Origin: Anaeramoeba flamelloides
Lineage: Eukaryota; Metamonada; Anaeramoebidae
Assembly: GCA_027625915.1 (NCBI GenBank)
Contig: JANTQA010000076.1
Coordinates: 1,674,001-1,738,000, forward strand
Direction: 5' to 3'
Length of the DNA stretch: 64,000 nt
Shown here: one piece after another, positions 23,939-35,808 of the stretch
How the letters are laid out: every line of letters starts with the position of its first letter
Numbering within the stretch: position 1 is the first letter of the stretch
The notes under the pieces: model-generated
What the model was told of the DNA's origin: nothing
Databases searched by the model: none
The model's input: the letters and a program-made list of their open reading frames with translations, nothing else
Position numbers and translations under genes: made by a program

Positions 23939-25154
23939 GGGACTAGTAACTCTTATTTATTTTTTTCCCCAAAGGTAATAAAGTAATTATTTACATAAGG
24001 ATACAATTAACCCCGTTATGCAACGTCATTTGTCAACTTTAGAGAAATGAATACTCATTTTTAAAAGATTTCATTTAGCCAATTATATTTTCAGTCAAAA
24101 GATCTGATCCTTTTTTGTTGGGTTTTTGTATCAAATTAGAAAAAATAAAATTTTACAAAAAAAATTAATTTTGAAGAAATATCACTTTTAGTAATTTCTA
24201 AGAGTCTTTATGAACAAATAAAATTGAAATTTAAACTTATTTTAAAAATACAATAAAAATAAATAAAACATTGAATCCTTGAAGATCTAAAAAATTTGAA
24301 CATTTATTTTATTTAGAAATATTTATTAAATTTATTGAAATTTAAAAGACAGGGACAATATCTTTTTTTGAAATAACAAGTATTATAAAAAAGGAACTAT
24401 TATTATTTAAAATCAGGTATTTGATGTGTTATCTATTATTATTTATTATTATTAGAAATATGCATTTGAATAATTTATTTGTTTGAAAATCTTTAAAAAA
24501 ATTGAGAAATAATTGTAAAGTCTATTTGATACATTTAATCTTTGGGTTGTTAATGACTTACTGAAATAATTAAAATTGGGTTATTAATTATTGGTTATAA
24601 ATAATCAAATTAAAAAGTATTACTCTAGATTATAAGTTGAATTTTCCAGGTTTTAAAAAAGTATTTCGAGGGAATTTTTAATTCAATTTTTTCGTTCTTT
24701 TTCTAGGATTTTTTCATTCAATCCTGAGAAAAAATAGATTTGGTCTGTTCTTTGAATCAAAAAATTATATTTTTTACAAGTTTAAAATAATTATAGTATT
24801 TTTTTTGAGATTAAGTAGATTTTTTAAACTTGGTTATGATAGAACTTAGTTGTTTCATTTTTAAAGGATATTTTTGTGCACTTCTTTTACAGGTAATAAG
24901 ATTTCAATCTTATTTTAAAGAAAATATTCTTTTTTTAATAATTTAGAAATATGTTGGATTTTGAACTTTACAAAAATGAGAAAAATGGATAAGATTTTTA
25001 AAAACAATAATTCATTTCGTAAAATTGTATAGAAGGTAAGTTCTGTCTTGTAGTTATCATATTTTTACTTCATTTTTCAATTTCAAGATGGGGTAAAATT
25101 TTTTTCAATTTGTTAGAAAATTTTCTTGAAGATTTTTTTTAGTTTACTAGTCCC
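23939..25154. mobile_element. TTAA-flanked element, complete-looking (P family, P1)
   Basis: TTAA at 23935-23938 and 25155-25158 flanks a 1216-bp element with perfect inverted ends GGGACTAGTAA...TTACTAGTCCC. Its left 67 bases equal the fragment at 1-67, and its interior is recognisable, diverged, at about 59120-60205. TTAA duplication suggests a piggyBac-like mobilising enzyme. No transposase frame was seen, so it looks non-autonomous. Confidence 0.75.
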
Positions 25155-25158
25155 TTAA

Positions 25159-26170
25159 AAGATCATAAAGATTAAAAATGAAAATTAAGTAAATATTGTC
25201 ATGATTTTTTTTCAATTCTATTATTGTAAAAAAAATTCAAAAAAAAAAAATCGAATTCGAAAATTTTTCTCAAACAATGATATTATTTTATTGACACAAT
25301 TTATCGATCTTTAAAAATACAAAAAAAATAAATAAAAATTAGTACAAATTGCATAAATAAATTTGGTTTTACTGAAAATATCAAGGAGTTAACCCTCAAA
25401 ATTGATTTTTATTCGGTTTTTTATTCTTTACTAGATAAGAACTTGTATTGATACAAGAAGAAAATAATTAGAAATTTTCTTTTTAAAAATATGTTATGTT
25501 ATCTTGGTACAGGTTTTATTAATACATTGTATTTTCTTTGAAAAAAAAGTTTCTCAATTTTGATTTGCCTTATAAAAAAAAAAAAAAACAGATAAAAAAA
25601 GTTAAGATTTGTTCAATATCCCGTGTTGACTTCAATATCAATATTTTTATTCAAACTTTTTCTGTGTTGGTTTTTCAAAAAAGTGTATTTAAGTGTTGTT
25701 TTCTAACTTTTTTAATATTTTTTTTTCTATTTTTTTTTCTGTTGTTGAAATGAATGGTTTTCAAGAGTTTCTATATTTTTAACATCGAGGTAGGTATTAA
25801 GAATAACACTATCCTTCCTTCACACGTTATAAAAGAAATTTTTATTCAAAATTTTCAGAATTATTTTTTAATTGAATAAAAAATTAAAAGATCTTGATAT
25901 AATCAATAAAAATTGATCTTTTTAAGAGATTTAATTTACTATCATTCTGAAAATTGTTGAAAAAAAATTGATTTTTAAATAATTTGGTCAGTGAGTATGT
26001 TCTTGTCAAATTATAATCAAATAAAATATCGGATAATTAACTTTTAATTTAATATGAAATATTTCTTCACTGAGGATTCTTTTCTCATCCAATATAACCA
26101 AAAAAAAAAAAAAAAAGAATGAAATAAATAAAGTCAATTACAAGATATGATTTGAAGAGGTTTGACTTAA
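25159..26170. other. Gene-free AT-rich stretch
   Basis: Nothing was recognised beyond homopolymer runs. Confidence 0.4.
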
Positions 26171-26171
26171 A

Positions 26172-26395
26172 TGATTGGTGTCACCATAGATTTCTCTATA
26201 ATCAAAGTGTGTTGTAATTGGGTGTAAATGATATTAGTGCACCATTAATCAAATAGCTCTAAAAAATCTATTATAAATCTTATTGTACAATAAATTATTT
26301 CATTTTTTACTAAGGATCACAATTAAAAAGTTTCATTTTGATAAAAAATTTTTTTAATTCCTTTTCTAAATCTTAAAAAAGAAAACCAAAATATG
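26172..26395 (+). repeat. Direct repeat D, copy 1
   Basis: It recurs in the same orientation at 26682-26912 (shared GTCACCATAGATTTC, GTAAATGATATTAGTGCACC and CTATTATAAATCTTATTGTA). The two copies flank the Q repeat almost exactly. Confidence 0.7.
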
Positions 26396-26681
26396 TCCTG
26401 ACGACCCAAAAAACACTAAAAATTTAAAACTTATCAAATACTTTCCATTAATACAATTAAAAAAACGAAATGATAAAATAAAAATAAATAAAGTTTCAAT
26501 TTAACTTTTTCTTGAAAACATTTTGTGCCAAAATCATTGAATTCACACTTGAAATTATATATATTTTTAGATAAACTATCTTGTTTTAACCCATTTACTA
26601 AAACAAATTCTAAATTATGAGAATTTTCTTTTCAGAAAAGGGACTAATTTGGTCTTCAAATGTTTTTTTTTGTTTTAAGGG
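26393..26681 (-). repeat. Q family repeat, copy 2 (between direct repeats)
   Basis: Reverse complement of 14385-14672. It sits exactly between the two D repeats. A trace of the same protein-like frame can be followed, but the copy looks broken. Confidence 0.6.
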
Positions 26682-26912
26682 ATTGGCGTCACCATAGATT
26701 TCCCCATAATCAGTGTATATTGTAATTGTGTGTAAATGATATTAGTGCACCATGGCTCAAATAGTTTCTGTGACTCTAAAAAATCTATTATAAATCTTAT
26801 TGTACAATAAATTATTACATTTTTTACTAATGATCATAATTAAAAAAGTTTCAATTTGAAATTATTTTTTTTAATTCCTTTTCCAAATCTAAAAATAAAA
26901 ACCCAAAATACC
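26682..26912 (+). repeat. Direct repeat D, copy 2
   Basis: Partner of 26172-26395, with moderate divergence and small indels. Confidence 0.7.
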
Positions 26913-29628
26913 AGTATTCTCGTATTTAATAATTTAGACTTAGAACTCCAAAAGTAACTATTTTTATAGTCTTTGGATTTCAAAGATTAACTCAATAATC
27001 ATCAACATAAAAGCACAAATACTGATTAGTTTTGTTTGCTTTTGATAAAGTCTACTTATAGCTTCAATATATTTACATGATTTGAGAAATAAATTGTCAA
27101 AAAAATTTATTCGTTAATTATTTAATTTTTAAAAAAAAACCGAATTTTTTACCAACTAATCTATATTTCGCCATAAATTTAAGAAATATATTTTGTGACT
27201 TTGTGGTCTGAATATTGATAATTCAACCTTTAAATTTATGTTGAAAAGCAGATTTTCTTCTGAAATTGTTGGGTTTTTTTCTAATACATAGATCATTTTT
27301 TATTGATGAGATAAACAAATATTACTACTTGACTAATCGATGTTTTATAAACATTGGATCCATGTAGCACTAATGTGATTAGATCCAATACCAACATACT
27401 TTGATCCTAGGGTTTCTCCTTGGTATCAGCTAATCCCTTAAAGGAAAAAAGAAAATTGATATGAATTTTTTTTTCAATTCTTTTTCGATAAATTTTGAAA
27501 AATTTATATCATTTTTACTCATGTTGAGATACCAGTATAATAGTTTTTATGAAACTTTTTTATCCTTTTTATTATTGTTTTTATTCAAATTGGAAGATTT
27601 CGTTTTTGTGGATTTTGGTCTTGGTTTCTTTAAATTTTGTTGAATTAGATCTCTTTTATCAGGAGAACTGGTCTTGACGGTTGTAGAAAAACACCAGGAT
27701 AATATGATCTATTGTAAATATTTGTTTGATTTGAAAGTATAGTTATACTGAATTGTATTTTTTTATTTAAACACAAAATAAAAACCAAAAACAACAGCAA
27801 AAGAAAAAAAGAAAACTTTTAAAAAAGTAAAAAAAGCAACAGTTATATAAAAAAACAACACAAATAATTTTCAAAAACATAAAAAAAAGGATGACTAAAC
27901 AGGTTATTGAACAAATTGTAAATACACTTTTTAATTGGAAAGATTAATAGAACCTCAAAATGTTAGGTAAAATGAATTAAGTGAATAAAACAAAATGTCA
28001 AAGAATATAACAGCTATTTACTAAACGAACCAACAACACAATTTAGATCGATTTCACCAGAATTCCATTAGTTGTTTGGAGGTGCCAAAAATATTCGACT
28101 TTATTACATCAAATTTTTAATAATGATCTATCAAAAGAAAAACCCCTTCTCTGAAAGATAGAAATAGAAGAAATTGTCATTAGGTTTCCCACTCGTTTTG
28201 TTCTTAATTATTTATTATCTTTTTTGTGAATTGATCTTACTTTGTCATTTTCATTTTCAGTTTAGGGTTGATAATTAAAAATCGTTTTGAAATTTTTTGC
28301 ATTATATTTTATATAAGAAAAAAAAATGAAAATTTATCAACTGAAAAAATTCCAAAAACAGTACAAAAATTAAAAGGATTAAAAATTAACATACAAATAT
28401 TTTGAAAAAAGTTTGTTGTAACGAATCCTGTCATTAAAAATGATAATTTTTCCAACTTTACTCGATTTAAAAACAAAAGCGAAAACCAATTTATTTTTCT
28501 AAAAAAGCAAAAAGCAAATTTCTTCTTGGTTTTCAAAAAACACAAACAGTTTTCAAAACAAGGGTTTTGGGGGTTACATGAACTACCCAACTTCAAACCA
28601 AACTCGAATTTAAATTGGAAATCAAGATTTAACAGAGACTGATTTACATTTTTCAATAAAGAATACAAACAATAAACAACAATTCGAATTTAATTTTTCG
28701 AATGGGTTAAAGGATCTTAACATGTGTTCTGTGAACGACCTTAGATCAAAATAAAAAACCATTTTAAAAAAAAATCTTCTATTAGAGTGAAAAGTAATTC
28801 ATTTTTGAAAATTTTTACTCTGCTAAGCACTTTTTACAGCAGTTTTCGAAATTTGAAAAGGCTTTTTGAGCAAAAATTTCAAAAAAATGAAAAAATAAAA
28901 ATCTATCCGAAATTTCTTTTCAATCCAAATAAATAGTGTTGATTCTACTCAAAATTCACTCAGGTTTATCAACCTTATTTTTGACAATTCCAATTATTCG
29001 TAATGAAAATAAATTACAATCTAATACCCATGTGAAAAATACTTTAAATCCTAACTAAAATATTTCATTTTGCAACTTTTCAGACAAAAAAAGGTAATAA
29101 TATATAAATATTATTATGATTAAACTTTATTGAAAACCCTGGAAATACACATTCACCGAAAGTTGTCAAAATAAGATGAAAAACTCAATACAAGAAAAAA
29201 GAAAAAAAATCCATCATTATTTTTTTTCGATAAAGATACCATTTGTGCATTGTTTTGAGATTACTTTTGAGAAAGATATACAAACAACTTGATTCTTTTA
29301 GGTTCAAGCAAAGGATCAAATAAAGTTGGTTTTAGAAGTCTAGTTTGCTGTTAAAGGTTTTAAAAACATAGATTTTCAAAAAAATAAAGTATAAATACTT
29401 TTGATTTCTTTTGTGAAAACAAGACACCAAAAATACTTCAGGATCACTTTCGGTGGATTTTTTATAATACCCTAGAATGAGTTTTCTTTTAGAATTGATT
29501 TTTCAGAATTCTTAAAATTAAAAATTTTTTAATTCATTTGCTTTTTTTTTCATTGTTTAAAAATATTTCCAAAATTGAAAGATAAGTCAAAAAAGGTATC
29601 TATTTGAGACAATCCAAAATCAAAAAGT
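26913..29628. other. Gene-free stretch with protein-like decayed frames near 28030-28690
   Basis: Most of the span shows nothing. Between about 28030 and 28690 the composition is less extreme, and plus-strand frames read partly like protein (for example KANFFLVFKKHKQFSKQGFW), with interruptions. A 119-codon minus-strand frame at 28309-28668 overlaps but is Phe-rich and looks like the shadow of that plus-strand sequence. It may be a decayed gene or element; no family is recognised. Confidence 0.25.
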
Positions 29629-32600
29629 ATGAAAAAAATTAAATATCTGATTTTTGTGTTGGTAATTTGTTTGGTGATCAACAATTGGAGTAAAGTTAGG
29701 TGCAAACCAAACAAACCCTTCCAAAAAATGCAAAACAATAACGTTTATGAAACAAATTTTGCTCAACAGTTTGAACAAAAAAGCACTGAAGATGTGATGA
29801 TGATGAAGAAGAAAAAGGAGAACGAAATGTTTGCTCAAATTAGAACTCAAAATGGGCCTGTTGGCTGTACCCGCAAGCACCCAGTCAAAGAGATTGGCAA
29901 GGAGTTTCTTGTCAATACAAACCAAACAGATGATCAGAGAAACCCATCAATTGGATCGGTTGGAAAGAATAAAGAAAAATTTGTCATTACTTGGCAAAGT
30001 TATGGCCAAGATGAGAGTTATGATGGTATCTTTTATCAGCTCTTCGATTCAAGTGACGGAAACAAGATTGGTTCTGAATCACAAGCCAACGAATACACAA
30101 GCTCTAAACAAACCAACCCAACAATTGCATCAATTGGAAATAATGATGAAAAATTTGTCATTGCCTGGCAAAGTTATGGCCAAGATGGGAGTGGTTATGG
30201 TGTATATTATGCACTCTTTAACTCAAGCAATGGAAACAAAATTGTGGGCGAACAACGAGCTAATCAGGAGACTAAAGGTGATCAGGGAAAACCACAAATA
30301 GCATCTACAGGCAAAAATAAAGAAAAATTTGTAATTACTTGGCACCATCAAGACTTAAGCACTCTGATAAATGCACAAATGTTCAATTCCTTGGATGGGA
30401 AGACAATAGGTGATCAATTTCTTGTAAGTGAAGGTAAAGACGAGCCTTCAATAACTTCAATTAACGGAGGAGGAGAAGATCGAGAAGGAGAAAAATTTGT
30501 TATTTGTTGGCAGAATTACGACTCTAGCAACTATGAAGTTTTTTGCCAAATGTTCAATTCCTCTGACGCAACTAAGCTCGGCGGAGAATTTCAGGTGAAT
30601 ACAAAGTCAGCTAATGAACCACCTAACCCATCAGTAACCTCAATTAAGGGATGTGAAGGAGAAAATTTTGTTGTAACTTGGAAAAGCAACGAGCAAGGCA
30701 GTGGTGGTGGCACGTATGCGATTTACGGCCAAATTTTCAACTCCACAGATAGATCCAAAATCGGCTTGGAATTTCAAATCGCTAATTCCACAGTGAGTGA
30801 ACAAACAAATCCCACCGTAAGCTCTATAGACACCGATAAAGAGAATTTTGTTATTACATGGACAATCGCCGATCAATTGGGAACGGGGGATGAGGTCTTT
30901 GCGCAAGTATTTGAATCAAATTCAGGTGCGAAGATATATGACGAGGACATTTTGGTTAATAATTTTACATCAAATAATCAAAACTTATCACATATTGGTT
31001 CGATTGATAATGGTGCCGATGCCAAATTCATTATCGTTTGGCAAAGTGGTGGCCAAGACAATGGAGGAAGCGCAGACTTGGGGATCTTTGCACAAATTTA
31101 TGATAGCAATTTGATTTGCTATTGCGAGGAAGGAACTTATTGTAACACCACAATCCACGATGAGTGCCAGCAATGCCCAACGGGCACTTATAACCCAGAC
31201 CAAGGCTCGATATCAATTGGCGATTGTACAGAATGCTCAAAAGGAAAATATCAAAATTTGACAGGTCAAAGCGCATGCCATTTATGCGGACAAGGTGAAT
31301 ATCAAGATCAAGAGGGACAATCGTTTTGCCAGCAATGCCCAACGGGCACTTATAACCAGGAAGAAGGCTCGATGTCAATTGGCGATTGTACAGAATGCTC
31401 AAAAGGAAAATATCAAAATTTGACAGGTCAAAGCGCATGCCATTTATGTGGACAAGGCACATATCAAGATCAAGAGGGACAATCGTTATGCCAAGCATGC
31501 GAGACGGGCCAATACCAAAAGTTTGAAGGGAAAACTTCGTGTACCAACTGTACTCGTGGACAATATCAAAATTTGGAGGGCCAAAGTTCATGCCATTTAT
31601 GTGGAATAGGCACATCTCAAGATCAAGAGGGACAATCGTTTTGCCAAGCATGCGAGACGGGCCAATACCAAAAGTTTGAAGGGAAAACTTCATGTGTCGA
31701 ATGCTCAATTGGGAAATACCAACATTTAAAGGGAGAAAGTACGTGCCATTCATGTGCGCAGGGAACATTTGGCAACGAACGAGGCCTATCTTCTTGCCAT
31801 GATTGTCTGCTAGGAAGCTATTCTGACCAAGAAGGCGCCACAACTTGCGAATTGTGCGAAGCAGGGACTTACCAAGATCAAAAGGGAAAAATTACATGCA
31901 AGAATTGTGGATTTGACACATGGCAACCAAATATCGGCTCCCAGCAATGCAACTATTGCCCCCTGAATAGCGAAACATTATCATCCAAGACTACGTCAAT
32001 CAAAGAATGCTTTTGCGAAATTGGTTACTATGGCAAACCAGGCGAGTATTGTGAAAAATGCCCCGCTGAAGGAATTTGCGATACCTTCAATCAACATTAC
32101 CCAAAGCCAAAGCCTGGATATTGGAATTCACAAGAAAACCCAACTGAGCTGATCGAATGCCAGATTCTTGATGCCTGCCCAGGCGAAAAAATCGAGACGT
32201 GCAATGAGCAATTGGGATACACAGGCAACCAATGCGCAGAATGCATGGTGGACTTTTACAAGAGGGATTCCAAATGTGAAAAATGCCCCAACAATGCAAC
32301 ACGCCGGTTCATATTCATTCTGTTGGGTATCTTCGCCCTTTTATTAATCCTGCTATTTATTGCCAAAAAGGCTACATCGTATTTTGGCTCGTTCACCATT
32401 AGCTTTTCGTTTTTTCAATTGTTGGTAATCATTTACAAATTAAATGTCAATTGGCCAACAGACATCTCAAATACACTGGAAATTTTTTTACCCTTCAATT
32501 TCAATTTAGACTTCTTGGCAATGGAATGCTCTTTTAGTTTCAGCTATATTGAAAAGTGGTTCATTATTGAATTCTCCCCGTTCATTTTTGCCCTCTTCTT

Positions 32601-34083
32601 TCTTTTGATTTACTTTACACTAGTTTTTCATTCAAAATTTTTGACAAAATTCAATGATAAAATTAATAATAATTTCATAACGAACAAATTTCCTAAATTA
32701 TTTTATAAGCCTTCGAAAAAAGTTGATCATAGATTGATTTATTATTTGCATTTAATCAAATATTATTTATTGTCCCCCTTGTTTCAATGCCTATCTCAAC
32801 CCGAATTAATTAAATCCAAAGATATCTTTATTAATGTTTATTTAACCTTATTAACCTTGCTATACTTAATCCTCTCACAAAAGTGTTTGGAAATCTTTAA
32901 TTGCCAATACGATCCACAATCAAAGCAACACATTTTCTTACAAGACACCAACCATGTTTGCTTTGGTAGCTGGTGGCGAAAAATATTGCCCTTTACAATT
33001 GTATTTTTAATTTTATATATCATTGGAATCCCATTATTGATTGTCTATTTATTGATCAAAAATTCCAAAAAATTGACAGAAAAGCAATTTGATTTGAAAT
33101 TTGGTTTATTATGCTCCAGATACAACAAATCTTTCTTTTTTTGGGAAATAATTATCATGCTAAGAAAATTGGTTTTAATCACCGTTGCCTTATTTTTGGC
33201 AAACCATCCCATAATCCAATTAATTTTGATTGTTTTATTTTTATTATTTTTTTTAGTCATACAATTTAAATACAAACCCTACATTGAAAATAGGCACAAT
33301 TTTTTGGAAACACTTTTATTATCAAACCCACAATTTATTTTATTTTCTGGATTTATTTTTAAAACAAATGAATTGGAAAAAAACTCAGAGAATAACCAGA
33401 AATTGATAAACACAGTGATTTTTGTGTTAATAATTACCATTTGCATTTTGTTTACCATAACATTTTTAGATTTTTATTTTAGAGTTAAATTCTTAAAAAC
33501 CAATAAAAAGTATGGCTACAATAATGATAATATTTTCAGAAAAGATATTCAAATGAATAATAAAAATAACCTCAAATTTCTTTTTAAAAATTATTATACC
33601 TTGAATAATAATCGTCATGATAAACAGAATCAAAATAATTTACAATTACGCTTAATATTAGATTGGTTAGCATCTGTAAACAACAAAAGATTATTGAAAA
33701 TCGATTCATTCATAAAGAAAATTTTCATCGATCAATCAACAATCTCTCATGAAAGTGATATTAATGATGAAAATAAAAACGATAATGATAATTTGGATAA
33801 CGATGATGCGGAAAAGAAGGTTGATAACAAGCAAAAGACTGAAAATGTTAATAATTTAAATCAAAACAAGTACATTTATAAAAAGAAACAAATTTTTTTT
33901 AAACAGAAAAATGATACTCTTTCAATTTTTGAAGAATTTTTCAAAAATGATCTAATTTTGAAATTTATTAAATGGTATCATTTAAATGCTAATTTAAACC
34001 AAAAAATCCAGATTAATCGCTTAATCCAAAATTTTAATTCTTATCAAAAAAAAACAAACAAAATAGATTGTTTTAGAAAATAA
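29629..34083 (+). CDS. Large receptor-like membrane protein: seven-blade repeat domain, GCC2/GCC3 Cys-rich repeats, multi-pass membrane domain
   Basis: This is a 1484-residue single-exon gene. Residues 1-25 form a signal peptide (hydrophobic YLIFVLVICLVI). Residues 117-495 hold seven repeats starting near 117, 174, 232, 288, 345, 404 and 465 (56-61 residues apart). Their pattern is EKFVITWQSYGQDxS...QxFNSxDGxKIGxEFxVN, familiar from large secreted bacterial proteins; seven units suggest a beta-propeller (inference). Residues about 498-880 are Cys-rich GCC2/GCC3 (ephrin-receptor-like) repeats of the type CxxCxxGxYQxxxGQSxCxxC, including near-identical tandem units. Residues about 893-1285 contain roughly eight hydrophobic segments, with an RKL...KPYxENRxNxLE stretch like that in large TRP- or GPCR-like protist proteins. 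The cytoplasmic tail (1290-1484) is Asn/Lys/Asp-rich. An environmental or prey-sensing receptor is inferred; ligand and signalling are unknown. AATAAA follows the TAA at 34090. Confidence 0.88.
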   Translation: MKKIKYLIFVLVICLVINNWSKVRCKPNKPFQKMQNNNVYETNFAQQFEQKSTEDVMMMKKKKENEMFAQIRTQNGPVGCTRKHPVKEIGKEFLVNTNQTDDQRNPSIGSVGKNKEKFVITWQSYGQDESYDGIFYQLFDSSDGNKIGSESQANEYTSSKQTNPTIASIGNNDEKFVIAWQSYGQDGSGYGVYYALFNSSNGNKIVGEQRANQETKGDQGKPQIASTGKNKEKFVITWHHQDLSTLINAQMFNSLDGKTIGDQFLVSEGKDEPSITSINGGGEDREGEKFVICWQNYDSSNYEVFCQMFNSSDATKLGGEFQVNTKSANEPPNPSVTSIKGCEGENFVVTWKSNEQGSGGGTYAIYGQIFNSTDRSKIGLEFQIANSTVSEQTNPTVSSIDTDKENFVITWTIADQLGTGDEVFAQVFESNSGAKIYDEDILVNNFTSNNQNLSHIGSIDNGADAKFIIVWQSGGQDNGGSADLGIFAQIYDSNLICYCEEGTYCNTTIHDECQQCPTGTYNPDQGSISIGDCTECSKGKYQNLTGQSACHLCGQGEYQDQEGQSFCQQCPTGTYNQEEGSMSIGDCTECSKGKYQNLTGQSACHLCGQGTYQDQEGQSLCQACETGQYQKFEGKTSCTNCTRGQYQNLEGQSSCHLCGIGTSQDQEGQSFCQACETGQYQKFEGKTSCVECSIGKYQHLKGESTCHSCAQGTFGNERGLSSCHDCLLGSYSDQEGATTCELCEAGTYQDQKGKITCKNCGFDTWQPNIGSQQCNYCPLNSETLSSKTTSIKECFCEIGYYGKPGEYCEKCPAEGICDTFNQHYPKPKPGYWNSQENPTELIECQILDACPGEKIETCNEQLGYTGNQCAECMVDFYKRDSKCEKCPNNATRRFIFILLGIFALLLILLFIAKKATSYFGSFTISFSFFQLLVIIYKLNVNWPTDISNTLEIFLPFNFNLDFLAMECSFSFSYIEKWFIIEFSPFIFALFFLLIYFTLVFHSKFLTKFNDKINNNFITNKFPKLFYKPSKKVDHRLIYYLHLIKYYLLSPLFQCLSQPELIKSKDIFINVYLTLLTLLYLILSQKCLEIFNCQYDPQSKQHIFLQDTNHVCFGSWWRKILPFTIVFLILYIIGIPLLIVYLLIKNSKKLTEKQFDLKFGLLCSRYNKSFFFWEIIIMLRKLVLITVALFLANHPIIQLILIVLFLLFFLVIQFKYKPYIENRHNFLETLLLSNPQFILFSGFIFKTNELEKNSENNQKLINTVIFVLIITICILFTITFLDFYFRVKFLKTNKKYGYNNDNIFRKDIQMNNKNNLKFLFKNYYTLNNNRHDKQNQNNLQLRLILDWLASVNNKRLLKIDSFIKKIFIDQSTISHESDINDENKNDNDNLDNDDAEKKVDNKQKTENVNNLNQNKYIYKKKQIFFKQKNDTLSIFEEFFKNDLILKFIKWYHLNANLNQKIQINRLIQNFNSYQKKTNKIDCFRK

Positions 34084-34089
34084 ACACCC

Positions 34090-34095
34090 AATAAA
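34090..34095 (+). terminator. Possible polyadenylation signal AATAAA
   Basis: AATAAA lies 7 bases after the stop codon of the receptor-like gene. The hexamer is common in this AT-rich DNA, so support is positional only. Confidence 0.25.
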
Positions 34096-35808
34096 TTCAA
34101 ATAGAAATAATTAAATTCAATAAATATTTATTAATAATTACATTTATATATAATATATATGTATATATATATTAACCAATTTTGCTTTTATCCCCCTTTT
34201 TTCTTGATTTTTTTTTAAAATTTTTAAAATTAATTCAATTTTCTAATTATCTGGTTATTATTTATTGTAACTATATTATTGAAACTAATATCGAACGATT
34301 AAATACCGAGAAAAAATTTCAACTTTAATTTCAAAATTCCTATTTTAAATTAATCAAAAAATTTACTAAAGTAACTTTATTATCTTTACAAAATTGCAAA
34401 TATACACAAAGACTTTTTGTAAAAAATCATCTATTAGTTCTTTTATTTTTATTTTTTTTACTCCAATGCCGATTTATAATGATTTTTTTTTTTAATTTTA
34501 AAGAGGAATTATGAAAGTGTATTATTTTTTTAAAAAAAAATTAAACGTTACATGTTAGTTACAATAACATAACCTAGGATAATTAAAATCAAACATCTTG
34601 GTTATTACCAATAGCTGATTTGTAACAAAAAATCTATAAAAAATAATTCACATTATTAAATTTTGTCTATTTTTTTCAAAGCAAAATTTTTTAACTTTAA
34701 GACTTAATAGGTTGGTAAGATACAAAATAACAAAAAAAAAAAAAAAAAAATTTATTTAATGATCCATTTTTAAAAGATTTCGAGTTATTCTGTTCAATAA
34801 TAAGGAATATATATATATATAAACTGAGAGGATTAATTTTTAATTTAATTTATTTTTTTAGAAATCATTTTTTCAAAGTTCAAAGACTTTAAACTATCTA
34901 CTTAAATCATTCTTTTAAACACAAAATAAAAATAAAAAAATTAAATCAATTATCTTTTGAGCATCACAAAAGAATTTTCCAGAAAAAAAATATTTTATCA
35001 AGAATGAAAATTGATATTTTTTATCTTCAAAAAACTCTTACTTGGGAAATTAATATAATTTCAATTCTAAAATCTTTTCAAAACTAAAGGAAATATTGTA
35101 GACTATTAGAAATGAAAGATTTTATTTTCAATTTTAAAGAAATTAACAACCCAAATTAATTTTTAACTGAAACAAGATAAAAATACATTTATTAATTACT
35201 AATTTGCAGACCTAAAATTGTATGATTAAATTTCTCAAAGACAATTTAAACCTTAATGTATATAGAGTGTAAATTATCCCTATTCACGAATAAATACAAA
35301 AAAATTCACACCTTTTTTCATTATTTTCCGAATGGGGACAATTATATTTATTTAGAAACAATAGAAATAATAAAAATAATACAAAAATTAATCAAGATAT
35401 ATAACCACTTTAGCTGAATATAAAATTTTAAAAAACAATACAACGTAATAAAAAAAGTTTCTGTACAAATTAATCGAAGGAAAATCTAATTCAGAATGAC
35501 CCAATTTATTCAAAAAAAAAAAAAAAAATATTTTCATAATATAATTTGTTTCAAATTTATTATTTATTCATAAATCTTGAAATGGGTCTGAAACATTTAA
35601 TTTTCAGTTTTTATCAATAGAATAATCGTAACTAGATATTGTCATTAAATTCAATCTACTTGGAAACCCCAAAACCCTGTAACAAAAATAAAAAGTCAGT
35701 TCGATTAATTAATTTTATTTTTTTTTTTCTGATTTAGGATTGTAGTTTGAAATTTATTAGGAAAATTAAAAGATAATAATCAAAATAAAGAATATTTTAT
35801 ACTATATA
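34096..35808. other. Gene-free AT-rich stretch
   Basis: It contains (TA)n tracts near 34146-34171 and 34808-34820 and nothing coding. Confidence 0.5.

Noticed and set aside
26172-26912. LTR retroelement fossil
   Set aside because: Direct repeats flank an interior of only ~290 bp with no primer-binding site, polypurine tract or recognisable gag/pol similarity; left as repeats D and Q.
28309-28668. 119-codon minus-strand frame as a gene
   Set aside because: Phe-rich; the opposite strand reads more like protein, and neither matches a family.
30640-31843. Long minus-strand frames inside the receptor gene (up to 270 codons)
   Set aside because: They mirror the Cys-rich repeat codons of the plus strand and contain repeated shadow motifs, with no family resemblance.
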